In this document: positions 1 to 6,932 of the stretch, piece by piece
Numbering within the stretch: position 1 is the stretch's first letter
How the letters are laid out: each line of letters starts with the position of its first letter
Assembly: GCA_900770645.1 (NCBI GenBank)
Contig: CAAGKY010000020.1
Coordinates: 1-9,875 of the forward strand
Direction of reading: 5' to 3'
Length of the DNA stretch: 9,875 bases
Origin: Bacilli bacterium
GTDB taxonomy: Bacteria; Bacillota_I; Bacilli_A; ML615J-28; CAG-313
Notes under the pieces: model-generated
What the model saw: the letters and a program-made list of their open reading frames with translations, nothing else
Databases searched by the model: none
What the model was told of the DNA's origin: nothing
Program-made: the position numbers and the translations under genes

Positions 1-18
1 CGTGTGCTCTTCCGATCT
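1..18. other. Illumina adapter remnant (Read 2 side), not genomic
   Basis: The first 18 bases, CGTGTGCTCTTCCGATCT, are the 3' end of the standard Illumina TruSeq Read 2 adapter. Genomic sequence starts at about position 19. The minus-strand reading frame runs into these bases without a stop, so any residues read from them are artefactual. The adapter end is recognised from memory as an exact match. Confidence 0.97.
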
Positions 19-1550
19 TCTTTCCAAGTAATAGTGCTTGAAGTGTTTCCTATTACATCTACTATTTCGTTAACACTATAACTTAATTCACTTTTACTGC
101 GATATATTACATATGCTTTTGCACTATTTGATTTATCCCAAGTTAGTGTATTACCATTTTGATTAAAGTTTTTAACAGCCGATAATCTAATTGGATCCAT
201 GTTTTCTATTTCTGGAACTAACGCAACATCATCAAAGCACCCTGCATTTTTAGCATTTTGAATTTGTTCAATTGCTTTAGATGTTTTGTTGTTATATGCA
301 TTTTCCAAATATTTAAAACTATAAAAACTATACCCTTGAACATTATTTAACTTAGTTAAATAAGTAAGTTGGTTAGTTAATTCTTTCATATTAGTTTGCC
401 ATGAATATGTATTGCTAGTGCTATCTGCCATATATACTCCAATACCAGAATATAATAAGCAATCATTACTAGCCATGGCTTTATCCCACCAATCCATTAC
501 ATCTGCATAACCTGCACTAGGATGTTCAAATCCCCAATAAGATTGTGGTAATAAATAATCTATCCAACCTTCATTCGCCCATTTATATGTATCTGAATAT
601 AAATAATCTCCGTAGTGCGCAAATCCAGCTGTATTTGATCCGCTTGATACACTACCATTACCGTTTTTATAAATACCAGATGGTGATATACCAAGTTGAA
701 CTGCACGATTGTTTTTATCATTATAAGCAGTCATTTCATTATGTAGTTGTTCAATAAATAAATCAACTTGACGTCTTCTCCAATTTGCTAGGCTTAAATT
801 TGTTGGATTGTATTTTGCGAAAGTATCTGCATCTTCACTATTTTTTATATAAAAATAATCATCAAAATGAATAGCATCTACATCATAGTTTTCTACAACT
901 TCCATGCATGTATCGACAATGAAATCACGAACAACTTGTAATCCTGGATTTAAAATGACACCACCATCACCCTTAATTAGGTTTTCTGCTTTATTCGCAA
1001 CATTAACGCTCGGTAATGCTTCACCTAAATATTGTCCATTCTTTATAGCTGTAGGAATATCGCTAGTATTTGTTGAAATACGATATGGATTCATCCAAGC
1101 ATGGAATTCGATTCCTGCTTTATGACATTCATCAATTAAATATTCTAAAGGATCAAACTTATCAAAATCTACATACTTCCACCAAGAAGCAATAGGATTT
1201 AATTCAGATTTATATAGCGCATTATTGTGTGTTCTTATGTGGAATATCATTGCGTTTAAGTTAAATTCTTTAAATACTTTTAAAACAGACGCAACCTCAT
1301 TTTTCCAAGCTTGTTCAGATTTGTATTGATCAATATCTGAAACGAATGTCGAAACCCATGCAGCTCTAAATTCTGAAGTTGTTAATTCATAAGAATCAGG
1401 AATTTTAACAACTGTACTTGACCCACGATATGTAACATTTGTAGTTCCATCTGCTTTCTTTAAATTAACTAAAGTATATGCATTTGACTTAAATCCTGCC
1501 ATAAATATCATAGTAAGTATTAACACCATACTTATTAATATTTTTTTCAT
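19..1550 (-). CDS. Secreted GHL10/DUF187-family glycoside-hydrolase-like protein, 3' end missing
   Basis: This reading frame starts at 1550 and stays open for 510 codons until the adapter, so the C-terminus is missing. Residues 1-24 are a signal peptide (MKK, a hydrophobic core, then SNA before the likely cut), with no lipobox cysteine. Residues about 58-435 match the GHL10/YngK-like family (DUF187): the opening FRAAWVSTFVSDID (61-74), HAWMNPYR (150-157), HFDDYFY (228-234, the family's acidic motif), and YLLPQSYWG (332-340). From about 452 (DPIRLSAVKNF, then LTWDKSNSAKAYVIYR) a fibronectin type III-like module begins and is cut off. By family it should act outside the cell on a polysaccharide or peptidoglycan-linked glycan; the substrate cannot be read from the sequence. 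TGAGGT (1555-1560 on the complement) is a suitable ribosome site for this ATG. The gene is alone and divergent from the TspO-family gene. Confidence 0.88.
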
Positions 1551-1595
1551 AAATACCTCACTTCAATATTTTTTGCTATTTTTATCTCCATAAGT

Positions 1596-1624
1596 ATTTT
1601 ACTAAAAAAAGCATTTTATGTCAA
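1596..1624 (-). promoter_or_regulatory. Sigma-A-type promoter of the GHL10-like gene
   Basis: On the minus strand a perfect -35 box TTGACA (1619-1624) is followed, after 17 bases, by TAAAAT (1596-1601, five of six consensus). Transcription should begin near 1589, leaving a leader of roughly 40 nt with the TGAGGT ribosome site. Confidence 0.75.
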
Positions 1625-1634
1625 CATTTTTAGG

Positions 1635-1664
1635 TTGAGACATTTTGGTAATTATAGGTATATT
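1635..1664 (+). promoter_or_regulatory. Candidate promoter of the TspO-family gene
   Basis: TTGAGA (1635-1640) and TATATT (1659-1664) are separated by 18 bases, giving a leader of about 35 nt. A second TATAAT lies at 1680-1685 but has no recognisable -35 box (GGTATA at the matching place), so the upstream pair is preferred. The -35 box faces the opposite promoter's -35 box across 10 bases. Confidence 0.5.
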
Positions 1665-1706
1665 TTTAAGTGTTTTACATATAATGAAATTAGATAGGAG
1701 TACTTT

Positions 1707-2189
1707 ATGTTAGAACTTAAAAATTTATTTAAAAAAATTACTTTTAAAGATATTATTTTAATGCTTGGAATTTTACTACTTTATTTTCTTCCTTTATTCT
1801 TTTTTAAAATTGATATTGAGTACTATGACTCTTTGAAAAAAATAAATGTCCCTCCAATTGTCTTTTCTATCGTATGGACCATCATCTATTTATGTATGAC
1901 TGTTTTTATTTTTTGGCATTTAAAAATTAAAAACACTCATAATAGAGGAGCATTTTGGATTTATTTAATCTTAAATTACTTAACAGAATCTTCCTATGTA
2001 TATGTATTTTTCACCCTTCATAATTTATTCTTAAGTTTTGTAGTTTGCTTATTTACTTTTTTAACTATTACTCTAGTTTGTTTAGAGGCTTTTGTAATTA
2101 AAAAGCAATCTGTATATTTTTTAGTCCCATATATAATTTGGAGTGCATTTGCTAGTATACTAGCAGTGTTGATATATATATGGAATTAA
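1707..2189 (+). CDS. TspO/MBR-family membrane protein (divergent member)
   Basis: This 160-residue protein has five apparent membrane spans, the usual size and topology of TspO/MBR (translocator protein) family members, which bind porphyrins or related hydrophobic ligands in the membrane. The family signature appears twice: YDSLKKINVPPIVFSIVWTI (40-59), matching the loop into TM2 with its PP and W-T, and PYIIWSAFASILAVLIYIWN (141-160) at the last helix. It departs from the family in TM3, where the usual N-x-x-W before the FF pair appears as E94-x-x-Y97 (FF at 101-102), and in TM5, where the Asn of the usual 'YLN' is replaced. The ATG at 1707 has AGGAG at 1696-1700 with a 6-nt spacing. It is the only plus-strand gene and is not in an operon. 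Ligand and role are unknown. Confidence 0.8.
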   Translation: MLELKNLFKKITFKDIILMLGILLLYFLPLFFFKIDIEYYDSLKKINVPPIVFSIVWTIIYLCMTVFIFWHLKIKNTHNRGAFWIYLILNYLTESSYVYVFFTLHNLFLSFVVCLFTFLTITLVCLEAFVIKKQSVYFLVPYIIWSAFASILAVLIYIWN

Positions 2190-2220
2190 GAGGCATAAAT
2201 TTATGCCTCTTAATTTTTTT
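2186..2220 (+). terminator. Rho-independent terminator of the TspO-family gene
   Basis: A perfect palindrome with two 14-base arms (2186-2199 and 2200-2213, core AGAGGCATAAA) is followed by seven T at 2214-2220. The left arm begins inside the TAA stop of the TspO-family gene and the T-run ends inside the stop codon of the convergent M6 gene. Read on the minus strand the same hairpin follows an A-run but has only a weak T tail, so termination of the protease operon here is possible but less certain. Confidence 0.85.
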
Positions 2221-3544
2221 ATTCAATATTTATTTCAATAGTTGCTGATACTAGATTTGTATCAATATTCACCACTTTTAATTCTAAATCTAAACGCGAA
2301 CCATCATACCACTTTACTTTATTGAAAACTTCATCTTTATAAAATAAATCTCCATCTTCAACAGTTGTTTCTAAAAAACCTTTATGTTCAACTACTGTGT
2401 CTACAAACGGATTATTAGTATCACTATTATCACAATTGAAGTATGTAAAGTACATTCCATCCATTCCTTCATGACCTAAACTTGCATCTACATGTAAGAT
2501 TCTTACACCTACTTGTGTTAGATAATTAGAGGTTGAATTGAGCCCAGTTGGATCATACAACTCAACTAAATAATATTCATCAAATATTCCATCATAAATA
2601 GATTTAGGTATTAGTAATACATTACCAGTTTTAGTAAAACTATTTATTGTATACGTTGAAGATTTACTGACATCTACGATTATTGGATCTACCCAACCTA
2701 AAATGATTTTAGAAATTGAACAATGATCACCTACATTTTCATCCATCATATCTGCTCCACCTAATCCCATTTGAGTATTATTTAATATATCATAATCATA
2801 ATAATCATCAAGGCCCATTAAGTGACCTGTTTCATGAATAAATGTTAGTGTTTCTTTGTTTGTATTTTCCAAAAAATGTGCACTCGCAAATAAGTAATTA
2901 GAAAATTTCATTCCATCATATTCTAGATATTCATCTGATTCTAAATTATGTTCATAAGTTGTTTGGAATGCCCACCAATTATCGCTATTTTCATTATATT
3001 TTTTAGAATATATTACGCTAACCGCATCAACAAATCCATCATTATTAGAATCATAATCTTTAAGATTGATTAAATTATTTTCAACATAATATTCAATCGC
3101 TTCTTTTAAAATAACATCACTTGCGTATGAACCATATCTTGATTCATAAGTTCTAGCTTTAAGAGGTAGTTCATACCAACCTAAAACATCACCTGTAATA
3201 TTGAGGTTCCCGTATGAACTTTTATTATAGAAACTAGCAACAGATTCAAATTCTTTGCCATCCCCAAAAAATACTTTTTTCATATGCTCTACACTATGTT
3301 TTGTATCATGTTTATCCCCAGGGAATTCGACTAATAAAACTAATGTGTTTACATCACCAGTTGATGGCATATATCCACTGTATAAATCACTTACTGTTTG
3401 AATACTATCATAATCATAATTGGGATATTCATATTCATATAAAGAATCTTCCACAAATCCACTAATGAATTCTAAAACAATATCACAACTAGTAAGCATA
3501 AAACTTAAGAACAAAATTAATAAAACACTAATAATTTTCTTCAC
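2219..3544 (-). CDS. M6-family metalloprotease lipoprotein
   Basis: This 441-residue protein starts with a type II signal peptide with lipobox LTSC (Cys20), so it should be anchored to the outer face of the membrane. A Tyr/Asp/Glu-rich linker (about 34-50) precedes the catalytic domain. The domain shows VNTLVLLVEFPGD (65-77), the M6-typical block SVASFYNKSSYGNLNITG (101-118), and the zinc site HETGHLMGLDD (237-247; His237, Glu238, His241, with Asp247 in the HExxHxxGxxD pattern). After the zinc site comes ISKIILGWVDP (277-287), typical of immune inhibitor A-like M6 peptidases. DYDSNNDGFVD (163-173) looks like a calcium-binding loop. The start is GTG (complement of 3542-3544); no ATG precedes Met16, and only the GTG start gives an intact signal peptide. 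Its ribosome site, GAGG, lies in the end of the preceding gene and only one base separates the two genes, so translation is probably coupled. It is the last gene of the operon and probably digests external protein to peptides. Confidence 0.88.
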   Translation of the reverse strand: MKKIISVLLILFLSFMLTSCDIVLEFISGFVEDSLYEYEYPNYDYDSIQTVSDLYSGYMPSTGDVNTLVLLVEFPGDKHDTKHSVEHMKKVFFGDGKEFESVASFYNKSSYGNLNITGDVLGWYELPLKARTYESRYGSYASDVILKEAIEYYVENNLINLKDYDSNNDGFVDAVSVIYSKKYNENSDNWWAFQTTYEHNLESDEYLEYDGMKFSNYLFASAHFLENTNKETLTFIHETGHLMGLDDYYDYDILNNTQMGLGGADMMDENVGDHCSISKIILGWVDPIIVDVSKSSTYTINSFTKTGNVLLIPKSIYDGIFDEYYLVELYDPTGLNSTSNYLTQVGVRILHVDASLGHEGMDGMYFTYFNCDNSDTNNPFVDTVVEHKGFLETTVEDGDLFYKDEVFNKVKWYDGSRLDLELKVVNIDTNLVSATIEINIE

Positions 3545-3545
3545 T

Positions 3546-4124
3546 TTACTCTGCCTCTAATTCATTAAATATTAATGTTTTCATATCAATTAACTTGGTT
3601 ACTACTCCATTTGTTACTTCTAATAAAACTGGCGTTGAACATAGTTTTACTTCAGTATAAACTGTTGCGTTTAACCCAACATTTGTTGTAGTACCAGGGG
3701 CAGCTGTCATTTCTTGATTATCTTCTGTATTACTTCTATTTAAAGCATACATTCTTATTTTACCTTGATAATAGTAATTAACTACTTTATTAGTCATTGA
3801 TTTACAAACTTCACAGTTATCACGGTAAATAAAGATATAATATTTATCTTCTTTTTGAGATAGTATGTCTTTATAAATAATAGTTTCAATTAGTGAATAA
3901 GAAGCTATTTCATCACAATTTTCACATTGTTTATTTTTAAAGTAATGACCCTTAGCTTCTAGAATATTTGTTACTTGCTCTTTACATTTAATACATTCTT
4001 TTACTTCTTTACCATCTAAGGTACAAGTTGGTTCAATATATTCAATCACTTCAAAGTGATGCTTATTACATCCAGCTAAAATAAACAAACAAAATAATCC
4101 TAGTAGTATATATATTTTCTTCAT
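3546..4124 (-). CDS. Thioredoxin-fold lipoprotein with an N-terminal Cys/His module
   Basis: This 192-residue protein has a type II signal peptide with lipobox LAGC (Cys19), so it should face outward on the membrane. Residues 31-71 hold a cysteine module, PTCT-x-x-G..CIKC..GH..CENC (Cys34, 44, 47, 67, 70 and His60), resembling Cys-rich repeats found in secreted Bacillota proteins and able in principle to bind zinc. Residues 94-180 look like a thioredoxin fold: YYIFIYRDNC leading to the active-site-like CEVC (104-107), then CSTPVLLEV with STP at 163-165 in the cis-proline position, plus an extra Cys162. It may reduce, form or shuffle disulfides outside the cell, perhaps for its operon neighbours; this is inference. 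The start overlaps the stop of the M18 gene (TAATG) and I see no clear ribosome site, so translation is probably coupled. One base separates it from the M6 gene. Confidence 0.75.
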   Translation of the reverse strand: MKKIYILLGLFCLFILAGCNKHHFEVIEYIEPTCTLDGKEVKECIKCKEQVTNILEAKGHYFKNKQCENCDEIASYSLIETIIYKDILSQKEDKYYIFIYRDNCEVCKSMTNKVVNYYYQGKIRMYALNRSNTEDNQEMTAAPGTTTNVGLNATVYTEVKLCSTPVLLEVTNGVVTKLIDMKTLIFNELEAE

Positions 4125-5401
4125 TATTTAATCATAAAGTTATTATCATCTACTTTATAGAAATTAGACTCATAGAAAGCTTTAAGGGCTTTTTCCATAT
4201 ATTCATAATCTTTAACCCCTGCAGTTTCTGTAGATGAATGCATCGCAAGTTGAGCCAATCCAATATCAACACTTGTGATACTTACTTTAGAACTAGAAAT
4301 AGCACCTAAAGTACCTCCACCTCTTTGGTTAGAGCGGTTAGTATAGTATTGATATGGAACACCTGCTTTTTCACAAGCATTAATAATTACTGCTTCTGAT
4401 ATAGCATCTGTAGTGTAGCGTTCATTTGCGTTACGTTTAATAACTACTCCTTTATTCATAAATACTTTATTTGTTGGATCACTTAATTCTGGATGATTAG
4501 GGTGTACTGAATGAGCATTATCAGCAGATACGATAACTGAATCATTCAACGCTTGCATATATGTTTCTTCATTATACCCTAAAGAAGAAATAATTCTTCT
4601 TAGTGTATGCACCATAAAATTAGATGCAGCCCCTTGTTTTGTGGAAGATCCTATTTCTTCATTATTAAAGCAAGCAAATATATTTATAGCTGAATCATTG
4701 TTTGCGTTTAAGAAACCATATAATCCTGCACATGTACATTCTAAATTATCAATTCTTGGAGATAGAATAAATTCTTTGTTTCCTCCAATTAATGTAGCTT
4801 TTGCTGGATTGTATACATATAAATCACTTGATACCACATTTTCTATTTTTAAATATTCATATACATTTTTGAATTTATCTACCCCTGTAAAAAGTGGTAA
4901 TAAGTCAACTTGTGGATTATATCTAAATCCACTATTAATTTCTGGATTTAAATGTGGACAAGTATTAGGAATAACTAATAAATTATCATCTGATGAAACA
5001 ATTTTAGATTCATAGTTTTCATTATCTTTAACAACTACTCTCCCCGCAATTCCAAGTGGTCTATCTAACCAACTACTTTGAATTAATCCACCATATACTT
5101 CAGTATTTAAAACACTAAAGTTTTCATTAGAAATCATTCCGTTAGGTTTGATTTTAAAACATGGACTATCTGTATGAGTAGCTACTATATTAAATCTCTT
5201 ATTTTCTTCATTTTCACCTATTTTAAACGCAATTAAAGAGGTTTGATCTTTAATTAAATAATAAGTTCCACCTTTAGTTAACTTCCAAGTATCTTTTTCA
5301 TTAACTTTTTTAAAACCTTTTTTTATGAGTTCTTGTTCTAAACTATTAACCGCATGATATGGGCTAATACTATTATTTAAAAAACTAATTAATTTTTCCA
5401 T
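4124..5401 (-). CDS. M18-family aminopeptidase
   Basis: This 425-residue protein matches M18 aminopeptidases (aspartyl aminopeptidase-like, dinuclear zinc, cytosolic, usually 420-460 residues) over its full length. Metal-site blocks are in order: ATHTDSPCFK with His76, RIDNLECT with Asp218, CFNNEEIGSSTKQGA with Glu248/Glu249, SADNAHSVHP with Asp294, and LAMHSSTETAG with His388. The glycine-rich QRGGGTLGAISSS (359-371) is also typical. There is no signal peptide. It removes N-terminal residues from peptides; which residues it prefers is not shown. The ATG at 5401 has AGGAG that overlaps the TAG stop of the M29 gene, leaving a 9-nt gap, and its own stop overlaps the next start. It is the second gene of the peptidase operon. 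Confidence 0.93.
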   Translation of the reverse strand: MEKLISFLNNSISPYHAVNSLEQELIKKGFKKVNEKDTWKLTKGGTYYLIKDQTSLIAFKIGENEENKRFNIVATHTDSPCFKIKPNGMISNENFSVLNTEVYGGLIQSSWLDRPLGIAGRVVVKDNENYESKIVSSDDNLLVIPNTCPHLNPEINSGFRYNPQVDLLPLFTGVDKFKNVYEYLKIENVVSSDLYVYNPAKATLIGGNKEFILSPRIDNLECTCAGLYGFLNANNDSAINIFACFNNEEIGSSTKQGAASNFMVHTLRRIISSLGYNEETYMQALNDSVIVSADNAHSVHPNHPELSDPTNKVFMNKGVVIKRNANERYTTDAISEAVIINACEKAGVPYQYYTNRSNQRGGGTLGAISSSKVSITSVDIGLAQLAMHSSTETAGVKDYEYMEKALKAFYESNFYKVDDNNFMIK

Positions 5402-5410
5402 ATATATCTC

Positions 5411-6649
5411 CTAGAATACAAAATTACCATTCTTAAAGATTTGAATAACTTTACCATCATGAGTTAATCCTGTTACTTCCATATCAGGACTTCCAAACAT
5501 AAAATCAACATGTGTATGAGATTGATTGCTTCCAAGGGCGTCTAGTTCTTCTTCACTATATTTTTCAGCATCTTTTAAATTTGTAGTTGTGTATGATGCT
5601 CCTAGTGCTAAGTGACATGATGCATTTTCATCAAATAATGTATTATAAAATAAGATATTCATATTTGATATAGGTGAATCATGACTAATTAATGCTACCT
5701 CACCTAAACTAGAACTACCTTTATCAAATTCAATTAAACTCTTTAAAGCTTCTTTTTCTTTTTTCGCATCATATTCTACTACTTTACCATCTTTGAATGT
5801 TAAACTAAAATCTTCGATTAGTTTTCCACCATAATTAAGTGGTTTAGTTGCAACTACAACACCATTAATCTTTTTATTGTGTGGCATACAGAAGTTTTCT
5901 TCAGTAGGAATATTAGGGTTAAAGTAAACACCTTTTTTACTATGTTCTCCTCCACCAGCCCATATATGGTTTTCAACTAAACCAATTGTAAGGTCAGTCC
6001 CTAAACTATTTTTAAAGTGTAAAGATTCAAAGTTGTAATCATTTAATATTTCATTACGTTTTGTAAGTTCAGCGTTTAATTTATTCCACTCTGCGACTGG
6101 ATCATTATCCATACTTACATGTGATGCATAAAGAATCGCTTCCCATAATTTTTCTACTGCTTCATTTACTTCTAAATCAGGGAAAATCTTTTTAGCCCAA
6201 ACATCATTTGGACAAGCAACTACACACCACTGTCCTTCATTTTCCATAGTATATTTTCTAAAGAATGCCATTTTAGGGGCAATAACACGGCTTGCGATTT
6301 GCATACGAGTTGGATCAACACCTGCCATAATACCAGGTTTTGGTGAAGAAATAGATAGCATAGCAGCTCCATTTTCAACAATATATTTACTTCTTTCAAG
6401 AGCATAATCAGGTAAATCATTTAATGTTTCTTGAGATGCATATAATTGTTCTTGTTTATTAACATCTGCATCACTAAAGTTAACAATAACTTTTTTAGAG
6501 TGTTTTACTTCATATGCTTCTTTAACAATATATTTTACTAAAGTTGCTGCCTCAAGCGGAGCATTAACAACAAGCATTTGTTCTTCTTGTAATGCAACTC
6601 CAATATTAACAATAACTTTCGCGAATTTTTCAATTAGTATTTCATTCAT
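5411..6649 (-). CDS. M29-family aminopeptidase (AmpS/PepS/AmpT type)
   Basis: This 412-residue protein has the normal length of M29 metallo-aminopeptidases, cytosolic broad-range enzymes with a two-metal site. Family landmarks are GIMAGVDPTRMQIASR (106-121), NSLGTDLTIGL (214-224), HIWAGGG (228-234), NPNIPTEENFCMPH with Glu250 (244-257), SSLGEVALI with Glu317 (313-321), CHLALGASY with His346 and Tyr353 (345-353), and SHTHVDFMFGS with His380 and Asp382 (377-387). These match the expected metal-ligand and catalytic positions. The ATG at 6649 has a strong AGGAGGT site. It is the first gene of the four-gene operon, behind its own promoter, and should work with the M18 enzyme on imported peptides. 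TAG stop. Confidence 0.93.
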   Translation of the reverse strand: MNEILIEKFAKVIVNIGVALQEEQMLVVNAPLEAATLVKYIVKEAYEVKHSKKVIVNFSDADVNKQEQLYASQETLNDLPDYALERSKYIVENGAAMLSISSPKPGIMAGVDPTRMQIASRVIAPKMAFFRKYTMENEGQWCVVACPNDVWAKKIFPDLEVNEAVEKLWEAILYASHVSMDNDPVAEWNKLNAELTKRNEILNDYNFESLHFKNSLGTDLTIGLVENHIWAGGGEHSKKGVYFNPNIPTEENFCMPHNKKINGVVVATKPLNYGGKLIEDFSLTFKDGKVVEYDAKKEKEALKSLIEFDKGSSSLGEVALISHDSPISNMNILFYNTLFDENASCHLALGASYTTTNLKDAEKYSEEELDALGSNQSHTHVDFMFGSPDMEVTGLTHDGKVIQIFKNGNFVF

Positions 6650-6675
6650 AAGAGTACCTCCTAAATATATGTATT

Positions 6676-6704
6676 ATTATACCATAAAATATATCATAAA
6701 CCAA
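6676..6704 (-). promoter_or_regulatory. Promoter of the peptidase operon (extended -10)
   Basis: On the minus strand TGGTATAAT gives a perfect -10 box (6676-6681) with the TG extension. The -35 position, 17 bases upstream, is only TTGGTT (6699-6704). The predicted leader is about 20 nt and carries the AGGAGGT site. The promoter lies just after the terminator of the upstream OadB unit, so the four peptidase genes should form an independent transcript. Confidence 0.68.
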
Positions 6705-6729
6705 TTATTTTGATTTAAATTTCTTACTA

Positions 6730-6762
6730 TATAAATAAAAGGTATACTCAACCAAGTATACC
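6730..6762 (-). terminator. Terminator of the OadB/OadG-like unit
   Basis: On the minus strand, eight bases after the small gene's TAG, GGTATACT and AGTATACC form a perfect 8-bp stem (6741-6748 and 6755-6762) with a 6-base loop, followed by TTTTATTT. This is a standard Rho-independent terminator, although the stem is short. Confidence 0.75.
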
Positions 6763-6769
6763 AATTAGC

Positions 6770-6922
6770 CTATTTATTTTTCTTTTTGAAAATATTACTA
6801 TTAGCAAGGTAATTTAAAAACCAAGTAAATAAACAAATGATTCCCATAGCTACGAAAATAGCTAACATACCTTTCCATAATAATTCAACTGACTTACTAA
6901 CATCTACTAATAATCTTAACAT
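6770..6922 (-). CDS. OadG-like small membrane subunit, 50 residues
   Basis: This short gene encodes 50 residues: an N-terminal amphipathic part (MLRLLVDVSKSVELLWKGM), one membrane span (about 19-39, AIFVAMGIICLFTWFL core), and a basic tail ending FKKKNK. The GM..IF.AMGII..F pattern near the start of the span resembles gamma subunits (OadG) of sodium-pumping decarboxylases, and small OadG-related subunits are known beside OadB genes. The usual longer cytosolic tail is absent. AGGAGG (6929-6934) sits 6 nt before the ATG and overlaps the TAG stop of the OadB gene, so expression is tightly linked to OadB. It probably anchors or stabilises the beta subunit. The assignment rests on context and pattern, so another small membrane partner is possible. 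Confidence 0.7.
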   Translation of the reverse strand: MLRLLVDVSKSVELLWKGMLAIFVAMGIICLFTWFLNYLANSNIFKKKNK

Positions 6923-6932
6923 ATTAAACCTC

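Noticed and set aside
545..1125. Plus-strand open frames at 545-757 and 904-1125
   Set aside because: They lie opposite the GHL10-like gene, have no ribosome site, and their translations look like noise.
4641..5015. Plus-strand open frame of 124 residues
   Set aside because: It is antisense to the M18 aminopeptidase gene, whose metal-site motifs span the same bases.
6220..6420. Second minus-strand frame inside the M29 gene
   Set aside because: It is an out-of-frame shadow of the M29 gene, with no ribosome site and a low-complexity translation.
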